A stretch of 64,000 nt of DNA, taken from positions 2,190,856 to 2,254,855 of the forward strand of contig OY282374.1 in assembly GCA_958295815.1 (NCBI GenBank). Direction: 5' to 3'. The notes under the pieces are model-generated. The model was not told where the DNA came from, did no database searches, and saw only the letters and a list, made by a program, of their open reading frames with translations. Shown piece after piece: positions 1 through 8,894 of the stretch. This DNA comes from Candidatus Poribacteria bacterium. GTDB lineage: Bacteria; Poribacteria; WGA-4E; WGA-3G. Numbering within the stretch: the first letter of the stretch is position 1; each line of letters begins with the position of its first letter. Both the position numbers and the translations under genes were made by a program.

Positions 1-786
1 TGTGCCTATCGCGTGCAAAGCGTCCATAACCCGGACCTTGCCGTTGCGATCGCACAGGCAGTAAACGATTGGCAGATAGAACATTGGCTCGACCCCGAAC
101 CTCGACTCCGTGCCTCACTTGTTGTGCCAAGCCAGATGCCAGACCTCGCTGCAAAGGAAATTGAACGTGTTGGTGAGCATCCAGGTTTTGTCCAAGTGGT
201 CATGCCTGTCCGTTCACGGATGCCGTATGGGAATCGTCTCCATTATCCGATTTATGAGGCTGCTGTCCGACATAATCTTGCTATCGCTATCAATTACGGC
301 GGAGCACCGGGTACTCAGCCTTCAGCCACCGGATGGCCATCAACCTATTTAGAAGAATACAGTGGTATGACGCAAGTCTTCCAGGCGCAAGTAATTAGCC
401 TCGTTGCAGAAGGTGTTTTCAACCAGTTCCCGGAGCTACGTGTTGTGCTAATTGAAAGTGGATTTACATGGCTTCCTGCTGTTATGTGGCGGATTGATAA
501 GGAGTGGCGCGGTCTCCGAAACAACACGCCCTGGGTGAAACGCCCACCTTCTGAGTACATGCGAAAGCACATCCGGTTTACCTTACAGCCGATAGATGCT
601 CCACCAACTCTCAAGCAGCTTCTTCAGATCATCGGGCAATTAGAATCTGAGGAGATGTTAATGTTTTCAACCGATTATCCGCATTGGCAGTTTAATACAC
701 CCAACGATGCCTTGCCTGCAGAACTGCCCGGCTCTCTGGCTCGTAAAATCTTACACGAGAACGCCCGTGCCTTTTATCAACTTTAA
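1..786 (+). CDS. amidohydrolase-family metal-dependent hydrolase, 5' end outside window
   Basis: The reading frame is open from base 1, so the gene is cut by the window edge; about 261 C-terminal residues are present. It aligns along its whole length with the next gene, sharing 'NDWQ..-W--PEPRLRAS', 'GWPS-Y-EEY/DH-GM-Q-F--QVIS-V-EGVF--FPEL', a 'F-WLP--MWR' block and the 'STDYPHW-F' segment near the C-terminus. The conserved Asp of TDYPH is the usual amidohydrolase-2 (PF04909) metal-site Asp, and the family hydrolyses or decarboxylates cyclic or aromatic carboxylates through a TIM barrel. The substrate cannot be told from sequence. The next gene starts 40 bp downstream in the same direction, so the two are probably co-transcribed tandem duplicates. 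A Rieske protein follows, hinting at aromatic-compound catabolism (inference). Confidence 0.88.
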   Translation, partial: CAYRVQSVHNPDLAVAIAQAVNDWQIEHWLDPEPRLRASLVVPSQMPDLAAKEIERVGEHPGFVQVVMPVRSRMPYGNRLHYPIYEAAVRHNLAIAINYGGAPGTQPSATGWPSTYLEEYSGMTQVFQAQVISLVAEGVFNQFPELRVVLIESGFTWLPAVMWRIDKEWRGLRNNTPWVKRPPSEYMRKHIRFTLQPIDAPPTLKQLLQIIGQLESEEMLMFSTDYPHWQFNTPNDALPAELPGSLARKILHENARAFYQL

Positions 787-826
787 GTACGTTTGACTTC
801 ATTCAAAGTCTTAGGGAGATACCGCA

Positions 827-1903
827 ATGGAAAACACAACGACGAAACGTTCTAAATTCCCCGTGATTGATTGCGACATCCACAACTCCGTACCGCCAGG
901 TGGTCTGTCCCCCTACCTATCCGAGCGTTGGCAGGAGCACTACAAGACTTTCGGACTCCGGGGCCGTATTGGAGGTTATTATCCGCGTGCGCTTCTCAAT
1001 GCCGCACGTCGTGATGCCTGGCCCCCCTCAGGACTCTCTCCGGGTGCAGATTTGGAGTTCATGCAGGAGCAGCTTCTCGATGCATTTGATATCGAGTATG
1101 GCGTGCTCAATCCGCTCATGCCTGTGGGTGAGCAGCTGAATATTGAATTTGGTGCTGCCCTTGCGAGTGCTGTCAACGATTGGCAGGTCGCCGATTGGGT
1201 TGAACCTGAACCACGCCTGCGTGCATCTATCGTTCCACCCTACGAAGATGGAGACCTCGCTGCTAAGGAGATCCATCGGTGTGGACCGAATCCTGCATTC
1301 GCCCAGATTCTACTTCTCGCTCGAACGAGGGATCCGCTTGGAAATCGTAGGTATTGGAAAATGTATGAGGCAGCTGAAGAGTATAATCTGCCTATCGGTA
1401 TCCACTTTGGAGGAAACCAAGGTCAGATCACTGGCGCAGGCTGGCCCTCTTATTACATCGAGGACCACGGTGGTATGCCGCAAGCTTTCCACACACAAGT
1501 CATCAGTTACGTCACCGAAGGCGTATTTGACAGGTTCCCTAACCTAAAGATCGTCCTGGTTGAAGGCGGGTTTGCCTGGCTTCCACCACTTATGTGGCGG
1601 CTTGATGCGACATGGGAGAAACTACGTGTCGAGGTGCCAGACTTGAAACGGAAACCATCGGAATACATTCGAGATCATTTCTGGCTCAGTACGCAACCCA
1701 TGGAAGAACCACCCAAGCGCGAGTATTTCGAGCAGATGCTTGAACAGATGGACATGAACGATAAACTCATGTTCGCCACAGATTACCCGCATTGGGATTT
1801 TGACTCTCCTGACCGCGCTTTGCCGAGTTACTTGAAGCCGGAACTGCGTCGGAAGATTTTATCAGACAACGCCCGCGGACTTTACGACTTTGAAAAACTG
1901 TAA
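827..1903 (+). CDS. amidohydrolase-family metal-dependent hydrolase
   Basis: Complete 358-residue cytoplasmic protein. The ATG at 827 follows a good ribosome site (agggagat). The N-terminus has 'VIDCDIHN', the family's first strand, but with a single His rather than a full HxH, a variant common in PF04909 proteins. Later come 'YNLPIGIHFGG' (a metal-ligand His), 'VLVEGGFAWLPPLMWR' and the terminal 'FATDYPHWDFD' with the catalytic Asp. It is a paralog of the truncated gene upstream. The predicted reaction is metal-dependent hydrolysis or decarboxylation of an unknown cyclic or aromatic substrate. The Rieske ferredoxin-like gene 133 bp downstream may supply electrons to a linked oxygenase, but no oxygenase large subunit is seen here. 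Family assignment is secure; substrate is unknown. Confidence 0.9.
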   Translation: MENTTTKRSKFPVIDCDIHNSVPPGGLSPYLSERWQEHYKTFGLRGRIGGYYPRALLNAARRDAWPPSGLSPGADLEFMQEQLLDAFDIEYGVLNPLMPVGEQLNIEFGAALASAVNDWQVADWVEPEPRLRASIVPPYEDGDLAAKEIHRCGPNPAFAQILLLARTRDPLGNRRYWKMYEAAEEYNLPIGIHFGGNQGQITGAGWPSYYIEDHGGMPQAFHTQVISYVTEGVFDRFPNLKIVLVEGGFAWLPPLMWRLDATWEKLRVEVPDLKRKPSEYIRDHFWLSTQPMEEPPKREYFEQMLEQMDMNDKLMFATDYPHWDFDSPDRALPSYLKPELRRKILSDNARGLYDFEKL

Positions 1904-2035
1904 AGCTCTTATAGCAAATCTACAATTGCATTGACACTTATGAAGGGTCGAGGTTAGAAACCCCTCCTACAAAGAGCGGATCTGGCGAGGTATCTAACCT
2001 CACCGATCTTTCTAATTACTGATAACTGACAACTA

Positions 2036-2473
2036 ATGCCAAAATACGTAGTAGCAACAGCAGACGAAATATCTCCCGGTGAACGCAAAATTATCGAAAT
2101 CGGTGGACGATCCATTGGCGTCTTTAATATTGATGGCGAGTATTTTGCCATACGTAACAGCTGCCCACACCAAGGCGGACCGCTCTGTAGTGGTCTGGTC
2201 ACCGGCTTTTTAGAATCCCCGGTCCCCGGCACCTATAATTACACCCGCAAGGGTGAGATCCTCCGATGCCCGTGGCACAGTTGGGAATTCGACATCAAAA
2301 CCGGACAGTCTTGGTGGAGTCCTGCGCAGCGACGTGTCAGAAGTTATGAAGTGCATGTTGAGAGTGGTGAGGACATTGAGGCATCGAGTTCTGAACGGCA
2401 AAAAGGTCCGTACGTCGCCGATACCTTCCCTGTCACCGTCGAGCAAAAATACGTCGTCATTGATATTGACTAA
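2036..2473 (+). CDS. Rieske [2Fe-2S] ferredoxin-like protein
   Basis: A 145-residue soluble protein carrying both halves of the Rieske cluster-binding site: 'CPHQGG' (C-x-H, residues about 43-48) and 'CPWHSWEFD' (C-x-x-H, about 79-87). Between them is a roughly 30-residue insertion ('GFLESPVPGTYNYTRKGE'), longer than in minimal Rieske ferredoxins and seen in environmental 'Rieske (2Fe-2S) protein' homologs. No transmembrane segment or signal peptide is present, so it is a cytoplasmic electron carrier or a small regulatory subunit. Its stop codon abuts the stop of the convergent PhyH gene with no gap. The partner oxygenase is not identifiable in the window. Confidence 0.9.
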   Translation: MPKYVVATADEISPGERKIIEIGGRSIGVFNIDGEYFAIRNSCPHQGGPLCSGLVTGFLESPVPGTYNYTRKGEILRCPWHSWEFDIKTGQSWWSPAQRRVRSYEVHVESGEDIEASSSERQKGPYVADTFPVTVEQKYVVIDID

Positions 2474-3277
2474 CTAATCCTCTTCTGCTAACCCGTCGAT
2501 TATCTTTTCCTGATCGCCAGGAGAGTAGAAATACGACCCCGGTTTCCACTCACCAATATCCCCGATGAGCCTTCGCTGACGCGGTGTGCAACGCTCCATC
2601 AGTTCAGGCGATGCCTTCTCATAGTCAAATGGTCGGAAGCACTGATGGCTATAGCAATAAATTAAAGTCTTCCGAGCCTGCTCAGAACGGTTTCCAGCGA
2701 CCCCGTGCCATAAGGCGTGCGGAAAAACCGCTGCATCCCCCGCTTTCACACACAGCTGCACGGCTTCAGGGATATAGGGACCGTCCTTGACACCCTGTTC
2801 TGGAAACGTACGGTTATGACTTCCCGGCACAATGGTGAAGTTTCCACTGTCCGGACGCTCAAGATCTGTCAAGAAATAGTGGATCTTGACTTGGAGTGGT
2901 GAACTCGATTTGCTGACCCGAATGGTTCGCATCGCCTGACCACCGTCCGTATGTAGATAACCCGGATCCTTTGGATTTGGTGGACGGACGATAACCTCGG
3001 ACATACTCAACTGGATGAAGTCTCCTATCAACTCACGCACAATCGGAAACGTCACTGGATGATCCATCAGATTGACGAAAATGTCATTATCTTCCATCAC
3101 ATTCCGCTTATCGAAAGCGGAATCGGCAGTAACATTCTCGCCATTCCGAAACTCGGCATCCATTGCATCCACCGTTGCTAACAGTGCTTGCACCTCTTCA
3201 GGAGAGAGCACCTCTTTCAGGACAATGTACCCGTCTGTTTTCCATTGTTTACGCTGATCCTTCGTTAAAATTCCCAT
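2474..3277 (-). CDS. phytanoyl-CoA dioxygenase (PhyH) family protein
   Basis: A 267-residue Fe(II)/2-oxoglutarate-dependent oxygenase. The N-terminal 'GYIVLKEVLSPEEV' is the standard PhyH opening. The metal ligands are visible as 'HTDGG' (H-x-D, about residue 109) and a distal His in 'FPHALWHGVAGN' (about 188-199), followed by an Arg in 'ARKTLIYCY' that normally binds 2-oxoglutarate. The family hydroxylates diverse small molecules and lipids, and the substrate is not predictable. The gene runs on the minus strand with its stop codon adjoining the Rieske gene. PhyH families are strongly expanded in Poribacteria, and this window alone holds three. Confidence 0.92.
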   Translation of the reverse strand: MGILTKDQRKQWKTDGYIVLKEVLSPEEVQALLATVDAMDAEFRNGENVTADSAFDKRNVMEDNDIFVNLMDHPVTFPIVRELIGDFIQLSMSEVIVRPPNPKDPGYLHTDGGQAMRTIRVSKSSSPLQVKIHYFLTDLERPDSGNFTIVPGSHNRTFPEQGVKDGPYIPEAVQLCVKAGDAAVFPHALWHGVAGNRSEQARKTLIYCYSHQCFRPFDYEKASPELMERCTPRQRRLIGDIGEWKPGSYFYSPGDQEKIIDGLAEED

Positions 3278-3377
3278 CTTTAGATAACCTCTATGAACGA
3301 AAATATTTCTGTACCTATGAAGGAAGTTTCTAACCCCGATCTGTCACTTGATAGCCTGCTACTACTAACTAATAAAA

Positions 3378-3427
3378 TAGATGACAAATAAATTCATGTC
3401 AAGGAAAATAGAGTAAAGCTATTTTAT
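3378..3427. repeat. dispersed repeat, copy 1 (AGATGACAAATAAA type)
   Basis: A roughly 48-bp AT-rich block beginning agatgacaaataaat and ending aaaatagagtaaagct. A close copy lies at 17404-17450. Both sit upstream of a PhyH gene but in opposite orientation relative to it, so a shared promoter role is doubtful. It is probably a dispersed intergenic element. Confidence 0.55.
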
Positions 3428-3451
3428 ACGCCTGTAGAAGGGTTATCCAAA

Positions 3452-3493
3452 TTGTCTGAACCGGGATTTACAGGATTCAAGGATTTACAGGAT
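3452..3493. repeat. dispersed intergenic repeat (TTGTCTGAACC...GGATT), copy A
   Basis: A 42-bp block starting ttgtctgaacc, followed by reiterated aggatt(t/c)a units. Near-identical blocks lie at 29378-29419 and, with an internal deletion, at 35360-35392. All three are intergenic. The rest of 3278-3640 contains no credible gene. Confidence 0.7.
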
Positions 3494-3640
3494 TTGATTG
3501 GAGACGCATCAACACGGAATGCGCGTGTTGCCTCGCAGTGAGAGTCCGCGGGGGTTGAAAACCTTTCCTGCATTTACAGTATGACGTGTTTGGGGATTTC
3601 CGGGAGTTTAGCGTCAACAACTTGGCGCGTCTAAAAAAGT

Positions 3641-3668
3641 TGGACATTTTTTCAGATTCAGTTATACT
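3641..3668 (+). promoter_or_regulatory. candidate promoter for CRISPR array 1
   Basis: TGGACA (3641-3646), 16 bp, then TATACT (3663-3668). It lies 238 bp before the first repeat. It aligns with the near-consensus promoter at 16351-16379 before array 2, including the shared ACATTTTTTCA after the -35 box, which supports a common role in pre-crRNA transcription. Confidence 0.55.
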
Positions 3669-3906
3669 TGTGATGTAAACACGAACGCGATTGCTGACCG
3701 AGATTGAGTGCAGCATAAATTGCCTAAGAACCCAGATAGCACCTAACTTCTGATCTGTTTTTTCCAAAAAATCGCGTAAGGATCAATGTTTACAAGGGTT
3801 TATCGGATTTTAAGGGTAAATTTTAGGTTAAAAAAGGCCTCGCATTGCTCGCGTATGGTTTTGGGGTGTCCGAAGCCCCGTCCCGACTGGGTGCAAAATA
3901 GGGGCT
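3669..3906 (+). promoter_or_regulatory. CRISPR leader of array 1
   Basis: About 190 bp of this segment (from 3720 on) aligns with 16425-16614 before array 2. Shared blocks include AAGAACCCAGAT, CCAAAAAATCGCGT, ATGTTTACAAGGGTTT and CTGGGTGCAAAATAGG directly before the repeats. A short hairpin (GGGGT...GCCCC) sits about 35 bp before the first repeat. The position at the end with intact repeats fits a leader, with the degenerate repeat at the other end. Confidence 0.75.
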
Positions 3907-4760
3907 GTGTCAATAGACTTTCCCGTTTGAAGGGAATTGAAACTCGGACTGGTAATACGTCTGAAGCGTCGCGGTAATTGTAGTGTCAATAGACCTTCCC
4001 GTTTGAAGGGAATTGAAACTCTGTCCCGTTTTCTGCTTGCATCCAGCGGATATGCACGTTAGTGTCAATAGACTTTCCCGTTTGAAGGGAATTGAAACGG
4101 CTGAGGATCAACCGTAGCGTGAACGTGCTTACAGTGTCAATAGACTTTCCCGTTTGAAGGGAATTGAAACCAGACGGTAACTGGTTGAGAGACGCACCGA
4201 ATGATCCGTGTCAATAGACTTTCCCGTTTGAAGGGAATTGAAATCCTCTATCGGATACTCGCCACCCACGCCGTTGAGCGAGAGTGTCAATCCACTTTCC
4301 CGTTTGAAGGGAATTGAAACCAAGGATATTCATATCAGAATAAATCCCATTTCTTGAGTGTCAATCCACTTTCCCGTTTGAAGGGAATTGAAACGAAACA
4401 GACTCGCCGACTGCATAAGCGTCCTTGAGTAGGTGTCAATCCACTTTCCCGTTTGAAGGGAATTGAAACCCAAGACAATATCGACAATTATTGAAGCAAG
4501 GCTTTTGTGTCAATCCACTTTCCCGTTTGAAGGGAATTGAAACTTTCGTCAATACGGATTCAACCTCTGGAGGCATCCCGTGTCAATCCACTTTCCCGTT
4601 TGAAGGGAATTGAAACTTTACAGCAAAGGAGGCATCGAACTGTGATTCGTCTTGTGTCAATCCACTTTCCCGTTTGAAGGGAATTGAAACCAAAGCACGT
4701 GTGCCCAAATATGTGCCATCTAACTGATGTGTCAATAGACTTTCCCGTGTGAAGGGAATG
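3907..4760 (+). CRISPR. CRISPR array 1: 12 repeats of 37 bp, 11 spacers
   Basis: The repeat has variable first 12 bases (GTGTCAATAGAC or GTGTCAATCCAC) followed by a constant part with TTCCC...GGGAA and the end ATTGAAAC, the usual 8-nt 5' handle of type III crRNAs. Repeats start at 3907, 3983, 4062, 4134, 4208, 4284, 4358, 4433, 4507, 4580, 4654 and 4729. Spacers are 35-42 bp. Repeats 1-5 carry AATAGAC, repeats 6-11 carry AATCCAC, and repeat 12 is AATAGAC again but degenerate (GTGTGAAGG, loss of ATTGAAAC). The decayed last copy sets the orientation: leader on the left, transcription rightwards. Open frames crossing the array are repeat artefacts. Confidence 0.98.
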
Positions 4761-4953
4761 CAGTTGGCGGTCAGTAGAAGAGGTTTAAATTCATAAATCC
4801 GTTTCTGATGCCAATAGTTCATCAATGTTACCTTGATAATCCAAAAACACCTCCCAAAATAGCCCTCCAAATCACACTTGCATCACATCTGCCGCTTAAA
4901 ATTCATAGCCCTAAACTCTTTTTGACCTATTATGTATTTTTTGGAAAATTTTG

Positions 4954-4982
4954 TTGACTTGTAAATCATATTTCGATATGAT
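4954..4982 (+). promoter_or_regulatory. strong sigma-70-like promoter of the cas operon
   Basis: TTGACT (4954-4959), exactly 17 bp, TATGAT (4977-4982), in an AT-rich stretch (4900-5040). It points at cas10, whose start is about 330 bp downstream. The region 4761-5313 contains no gene, so the operon would have a long 5' untranslated leader of unknown use. Confidence 0.65.
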
Positions 4983-4983
4983 T
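4964..4983. promoter_or_regulatory. palindrome over the -10 box, candidate operator
   Basis: Perfect 8-bp inverted repeat AATCATAT-TTCG-ATATGATT that contains the whole -10 element of the cas promoter. Such placement is typical of repressor operators; the alternative is an RNA hairpin only if transcription starts upstream of it. No obvious transcription-factor gene sits next to it. Confidence 0.5.
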
Positions 4984-5313
4984 ATCATATAAATACGGTT
5001 AATTAATTTAAAAAAATATTAAAAATTTATGTCTCTATGCCTTCATCAAATCTTACACTACAAAACTCAATTCTTTTGGTTTGGAATGTGGTAGCGGTAA
5101 ATTAAGTGATTCATTTGTGCGGATAAAATCCTACGGATCAACTGAATCTGAGGCACGGCAACACAGGTAGTGTAGATTCTCGGCGCGGAAAAAAAGTGTT
5201 AATATCGAAATTTGAGGTATATTTTATTTTTCTGAGGTCATGAGATATTCGGGATATGCCAGCAGTAGTATGTTGACATATTCTGTATTTTAGAAGGAAG
5301 TAAAGGTAAATTT

Positions 5314-6876
5314 GTGGGAAAGAAGTTGTTAATTTCGTTTGACACAGATCGAATCAAAGAGTACATCTTTGCAACCGGTAAACTCAGAGAAATCCGAGGA
5401 GCAAGCGCGATTCTTGATGAATTGAACCGTTCGGACATGGTCGAAAAAAGCTGCGAATTCCAAGCAGAAAAAATATATGCAAACGGTGGCTCTGGAATGT
5501 TCACTGTCCCCGAGACTTCCGCGGCGGCATTCATTCGAGCTGTCGAGAAAGAATATCGTTTACGGACGCAGACTTGTTCTATCACAAGTGCACTTACTGA
5601 ACTACCCCCTGGATTTACTGATCAAGACGCTATCCAACCTTATCTTCAAACTCTCATGTACCGGCTCCGACTCAAAAAAGACGAAAACCCACCGCATCAA
5701 CCCCTTTTGACACATCCATTTTTGAGAACCTGTGATTCTTGTGGCGGGCAGTATGCAAGCCAAAACGTCAAGCATCCGGAACCGGAACTGCTTTGTGGAA
5801 GTTGCAAAAATAAAAGAGATAAGAACAAAGAAGTTCAAGCAGACATTAAAGGTGTTATCAATCGTAAACTGGAAGAGAATGTTGAGAACGAACTTTGGCA
5901 TCGTTTATTAAGTAACCTCGGAAATGAAGGTTATGAAATGAAGGGAAAAGACCGACCGGAAGTGTTCAGTGATTTGGGAGAAATGTCTAATCCAGAAAAT
6001 TACATGGCACTTATCTATGCCGACGGAGACAGTATGGGCAAAGCATTGGAGAATTTGCAGAACTTGGAGGAAGTCAAACAGTTTTCCGAGGTGGTTGACA
6101 ATGCCATTTACCAATCTGTACACGAGGCGATTCTTACGTATCTGGAACCCGGCGACAAATACTTTCCGTTCGACATTCTGATGCTTGGAGGTGATGATTT
6201 AGTGATGGTTACAACAGCACAAAAAGCCATTGAAGTTTCAATGAAAATCACCCAAAAGTTCAGCGAGCTGACTCAGAAAGGATTGGGTGAACGTTTGACA
6301 CTATCCGTTGGTATTGCTATTGCTCATACAAATTTTCCATTTTCGAGGCTACTTAATTTAGCTGACCAAGCCTTAAAGTTTGCCAAGAAGGAAGCAGTCA
6401 TACGCAAACGATATGGGCAAGAGATAGAAACAGAAGGTCTAATCAACTTCATTGTGGTGAATAATTCTAATAGCCTTGATTTTGACAGTTATTACGAGCA
6501 AATTCTCAGTGATGACGACCAGAATGTTTATCGAACGCGTCGCCCCTACAATTTGGCAGACCTACAATATATTCTTGAGACAATTCGGTGCTTGAAAAAA
6601 GAGAATTTTCCCCGCGGAAAACTTAAAGGACTCAGAGATGCTATCTTTCAAAGTCGAAACCAGTCAATCTTGGAAGGGGTGGCATTTCTCAGCAGCCTCA
6701 GCGGAACAGAGCATAAAAAGCACCGGCAGACTTTCAGGGATTACCTAGCACACTTTGCCTCTAGTTCTTTCTTTCCATTTTTCCCTTGGTTCAAGGAAGG
6801 CGAGGATTACTACTCCCCGTTTCTGGATCTTATTGAGTTTTACGATTTCATTGAAACCCAAAACGAAGTGGAATAA
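5314..6876 (+). CDS. cas10: Cas10 of a type III-D CRISPR system, HD-less
   Basis: Large subunit of the type III effector, 520 residues. Start is GTG at 5314 with aaggaag upstream. The protein opens directly with the first palm domain ('LLISFDTDRIKEYIFATGKL') and has no N-terminal HD nuclease domain, so it is much shorter than typical Cas10 (700-1000). A zinc finger follows at about 139-170 (CDSCGG ... CGSCKNKRD). A second palm begins 'YADGDSMGKAL', and the cyclase motif is intact as 'LGGDDLVM' (GGDD at about 292-295). The expected role is synthesis of cyclic oligoadenylates when the complex binds target RNA. Loss of HD is the reported norm for subtype III-D. It is the first gene of a tightly packed operon, 6 bp before the next cas gene. 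Confidence 0.96.
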   Translation: MGKKLLISFDTDRIKEYIFATGKLREIRGASAILDELNRSDMVEKSCEFQAEKIYANGGSGMFTVPETSAAAFIRAVEKEYRLRTQTCSITSALTELPPGFTDQDAIQPYLQTLMYRLRLKKDENPPHQPLLTHPFLRTCDSCGGQYASQNVKHPEPELLCGSCKNKRDKNKEVQADIKGVINRKLEENVENELWHRLLSNLGNEGYEMKGKDRPEVFSDLGEMSNPENYMALIYADGDSMGKALENLQNLEEVKQFSEVVDNAIYQSVHEAILTYLEPGDKYFPFDILMLGGDDLVMVTTAQKAIEVSMKITQKFSELTQKGLGERLTLSVGIAIAHTNFPFSRLLNLADQALKFAKKEAVIRKRYGQEIETEGLINFIVVNNSNSLDFDSYYEQILSDDDQNVYRTRRPYNLADLQYILETIRCLKKENFPRGKLKGLRDAIFQSRNQSILEGVAFLSSLSGTEHKKHRQTFRDYLAHFASSSFFPFFPWFKEGEDYYSPFLDLIEFYDFIETQNEVE

Positions 6877-6882
6877 TTTTTT

Positions 6883-7623
6883 ATGCATCGAGACTTAATT
6901 AACATTGACTATCAGATTCAATTTGAAACTCCCTTCCACTTAGGCACTGGATTGCGTCGAGGTATGTTGGATCGAAGTGTGTGCCGGGACGCGAACGATT
7001 ATCTCTACATACCGGGTTCAACACTGAAAGGTGTACTCAGCGAAAAGTGTGAGCAGCTTGCCCGTATTTTCGATCTTCCCGTTGTCAGCCCACATAATGA
7101 ACTGGAAGCAATTGATCGTTTCCGTGATGATACTGACATTGTTGCCCGTATTTTCGGCTCTCGTTACAAACCAGGCGAACTCTATTTCGACAACGCGACT
7201 CTCATTGAGGAAGATCAGAAACTATTTGATAGTGATATTGAGAAAACTCCGAAGCGATACATCCATCTTCAGACTGAGACACGCACCCAAACGAGTATCT
7301 CTCGAACTCTCGGCACAGTGCGTGAACAAGCGTTATTTCAAAGCGAATTCGGCATCAGGGGTCTCTGCTTTGAAGGACAGGTTTACGGTCATCTGGAAGG
7401 TTTCCATATTGACGAAAAACAATGGAGTTATTCACTTCTTTTGCTCGTAGCCGGTATTTGTGCTAACAACCGGATTGGTGCAAACAAATCGACGGGAATG
7501 GGTAGATACAGCTGCCAAATTCTGGAGTTAAAAGTTAATGATGTCTCAATTGAAACTGCGAACATATTGGAAAGATTACCTGATTTGGAATACTATCAAG
7601 TGGTACAAGGGGAGGAGATATGA
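6883..7623 (+). CDS. cas7: Cas7-type RAMP protein (Csm3-like), first copy
   Basis: A 246-residue RAMP-superfamily backbone subunit. The N-terminal 'FHLGTGLRRGMLDRS' carries an Asp in the position where Csm3 proteins have the target-RNA-cleaving Asp. It is followed by 'YIPGSTLKGVLSEKCEQLA', the family's IPGSSLKG loop, and ends with the glycine-rich 'IGANKSTGMGRYSCQI' block. Subunits of this type form the helical filament that binds crRNA and cuts bound RNA every 6 nt. Its stop codon overlaps the start of csx10 (ATGA), indicating translational coupling. It is one of four Cas7-like genes in the operon. Confidence 0.9.
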   Translation: MHRDLINIDYQIQFETPFHLGTGLRRGMLDRSVCRDANDYLYIPGSTLKGVLSEKCEQLARIFDLPVVSPHNELEAIDRFRDDTDIVARIFGSRYKPGELYFDNATLIEEDQKLFDSDIEKTPKRYIHLQTETRTQTSISRTLGTVREQALFQSEFGIRGLCFEGQVYGHLEGFHIDEKQWSYSLLLLVAGICANNRIGANKSTGMGRYSCQILELKVNDVSIETANILERLPDLEYYQVVQGEEI

Positions 7624-8894
7624 AAGCAAGACTTATCGTTACGTCCGAATCTCCGCTAAGCATCCGTATCGCTCGTTCGACAGCAAGTTATGAGTCCTGC
7701 AGATACATTCCCGGTACTACACTGTTAGGTGCATTTGCGTCAGCACATCGCAAAATCCGTAATGACGAAACTGAATTCACAAGGTTCTTCCTCTCAAGCG
7801 AGGTCTTTTTTAGTAATCTTTACCCCGCGAACTTTCAGGCAAGCGAATTTTCAAATACAGATCTTCGAGATGATGAGCAACCTGTCAAACCAGTCCCGAA
7901 TACCGCACGCTCTTGTAAACGGTTTAGTGGCTTCCGTTTTAAGTCAGATCCTGATAAGCAAGAACGGCATGGTGTCATGGATAGCCTCATTCATTGGGGG
8001 TTATTTGCGGTGAGTGATCAGACTAAGGCTGAAATCCTAACTGCAAATATGAAGTGTACTTATCCTGTCGAGCGAAACGAGTGCTGTGAGTTATTAGATA
8101 CATTCTCAGGTTTTTATCGTCACGGGACAAACATTACCGAGATAGGTAAATCTGCGGTAACAACCCGATTATTGACTCGAACGGGAATTAGCCGGGAAAC
8201 GGGGGCTGTTCAGGAAGGTATACTCTACAATCGCGAGGTTCTGAATGAAGGACAACAGTTTTGGGGGATGATGTCCTTTGCGGACGAATCATTGTACGAT
8301 GAATTCTACGATTTCGCAGAGGATGTTGCAAGCAAAGGGCTACTCAGAATCGGAAATAACTTAACGCGGGGATTAGGCAAATTGAGTCTTACAGAATTCC
8401 AAGAGTTCGTACCTGATAATATTCTGTCCTTCAAGCAACGCGTCTTAGCGTTCAATCAAAAATTTCATGCCGAGGCACAAGAGCGTTGCGTTGATTTGCC
8501 TCATCAATTCTACTTTCCGATTACGCTTCAGTCGGACGCGATTATTTCCGATTCACAATTGCGTTATCAGACTGTCCTGAACGGCGAATACCTGCATCAG
8601 GCTTTGAACCTTGCAGATGCCACTTTGGTTTATCAAAACGCAAGCACACGACGTGTGATTGGCTGGAACGCCCTCTTTGGATTGCCCAAAGCCGCAGAAT
8701 GGGCGATTTCAATGGAGTCTGTTTTTCTGTTTGGGTATAACGGAAAAACAGATGATGTTTTCTATCAGTGCCTCTATGACATCGAACAAACCGGGATTGG
8801 CAAACGTACGTTAGAAGGTTTCGGACAGGTGACAGTCGCCGATCCCTTTCATTCGGAGGTGAACGAATATGAATCAAGGGATGAAAATCATTAA
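7620..8894 (+). CDS. csx10: Csx10-like Cas5-group RAMP protein
   Basis: A 424-residue RAMP protein. It starts 'MKARLIVTSESPLSIRIARST', with a first beta-strand and the variant loop 'YIPGTTLLGAFASAHRK', then a cysteine-poor middle and a central glycine-rich 'IGNNLTRGLGKLSL'. A second RAMP-like half ends 'GFGQVTVADPF'. Two RAMP halves, about 400 residues and position next to an HD-less Cas10 match Csx10, the Cas5-like protein that defines subtype III-D. Its expected role is to cap the crRNA 5' handle next to Cas10. It overlaps the upstream stop by 4 bp and the downstream gene by 26 bp. Calling it Csx10 rather than a generic RAMP rests on context as well as sequence. Confidence 0.8.
   Translation: MKARLIVTSESPLSIRIARSTASYESCRYIPGTTLLGAFASAHRKIRNDETEFTRFFLSSEVFFSNLYPANFQASEFSNTDLRDDEQPVKPVPNTARSCKRFSGFRFKSDPDKQERHGVMDSLIHWGLFAVSDQTKAEILTANMKCTYPVERNECCELLDTFSGFYRHGTNITEIGKSAVTTRLLTRTGISRETGAVQEGILYNREVLNEGQQFWGMMSFADESLYDEFYDFAEDVASKGLLRIGNNLTRGLGKLSLTEFQEFVPDNILSFKQRVLAFNQKFHAEAQERCVDLPHQFYFPITLQSDAIISDSQLRYQTVLNGEYLHQALNLADATLVYQNASTRRVIGWNALFGLPKAAEWAISMESVFLFGYNGKTDDVFYQCLYDIEQTGIGKRTLEGFGQVTVADPFHSEVNEYESRDENH

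Noticed and set aside
4129..4870. Open frames on the minus strand through CRISPR array 1, and similar ones through array 2 (16806-17093)
   Set aside because: They are built from repeat-spacer DNA ('IPFKRESGLT' recurring) and are artefacts of the array.
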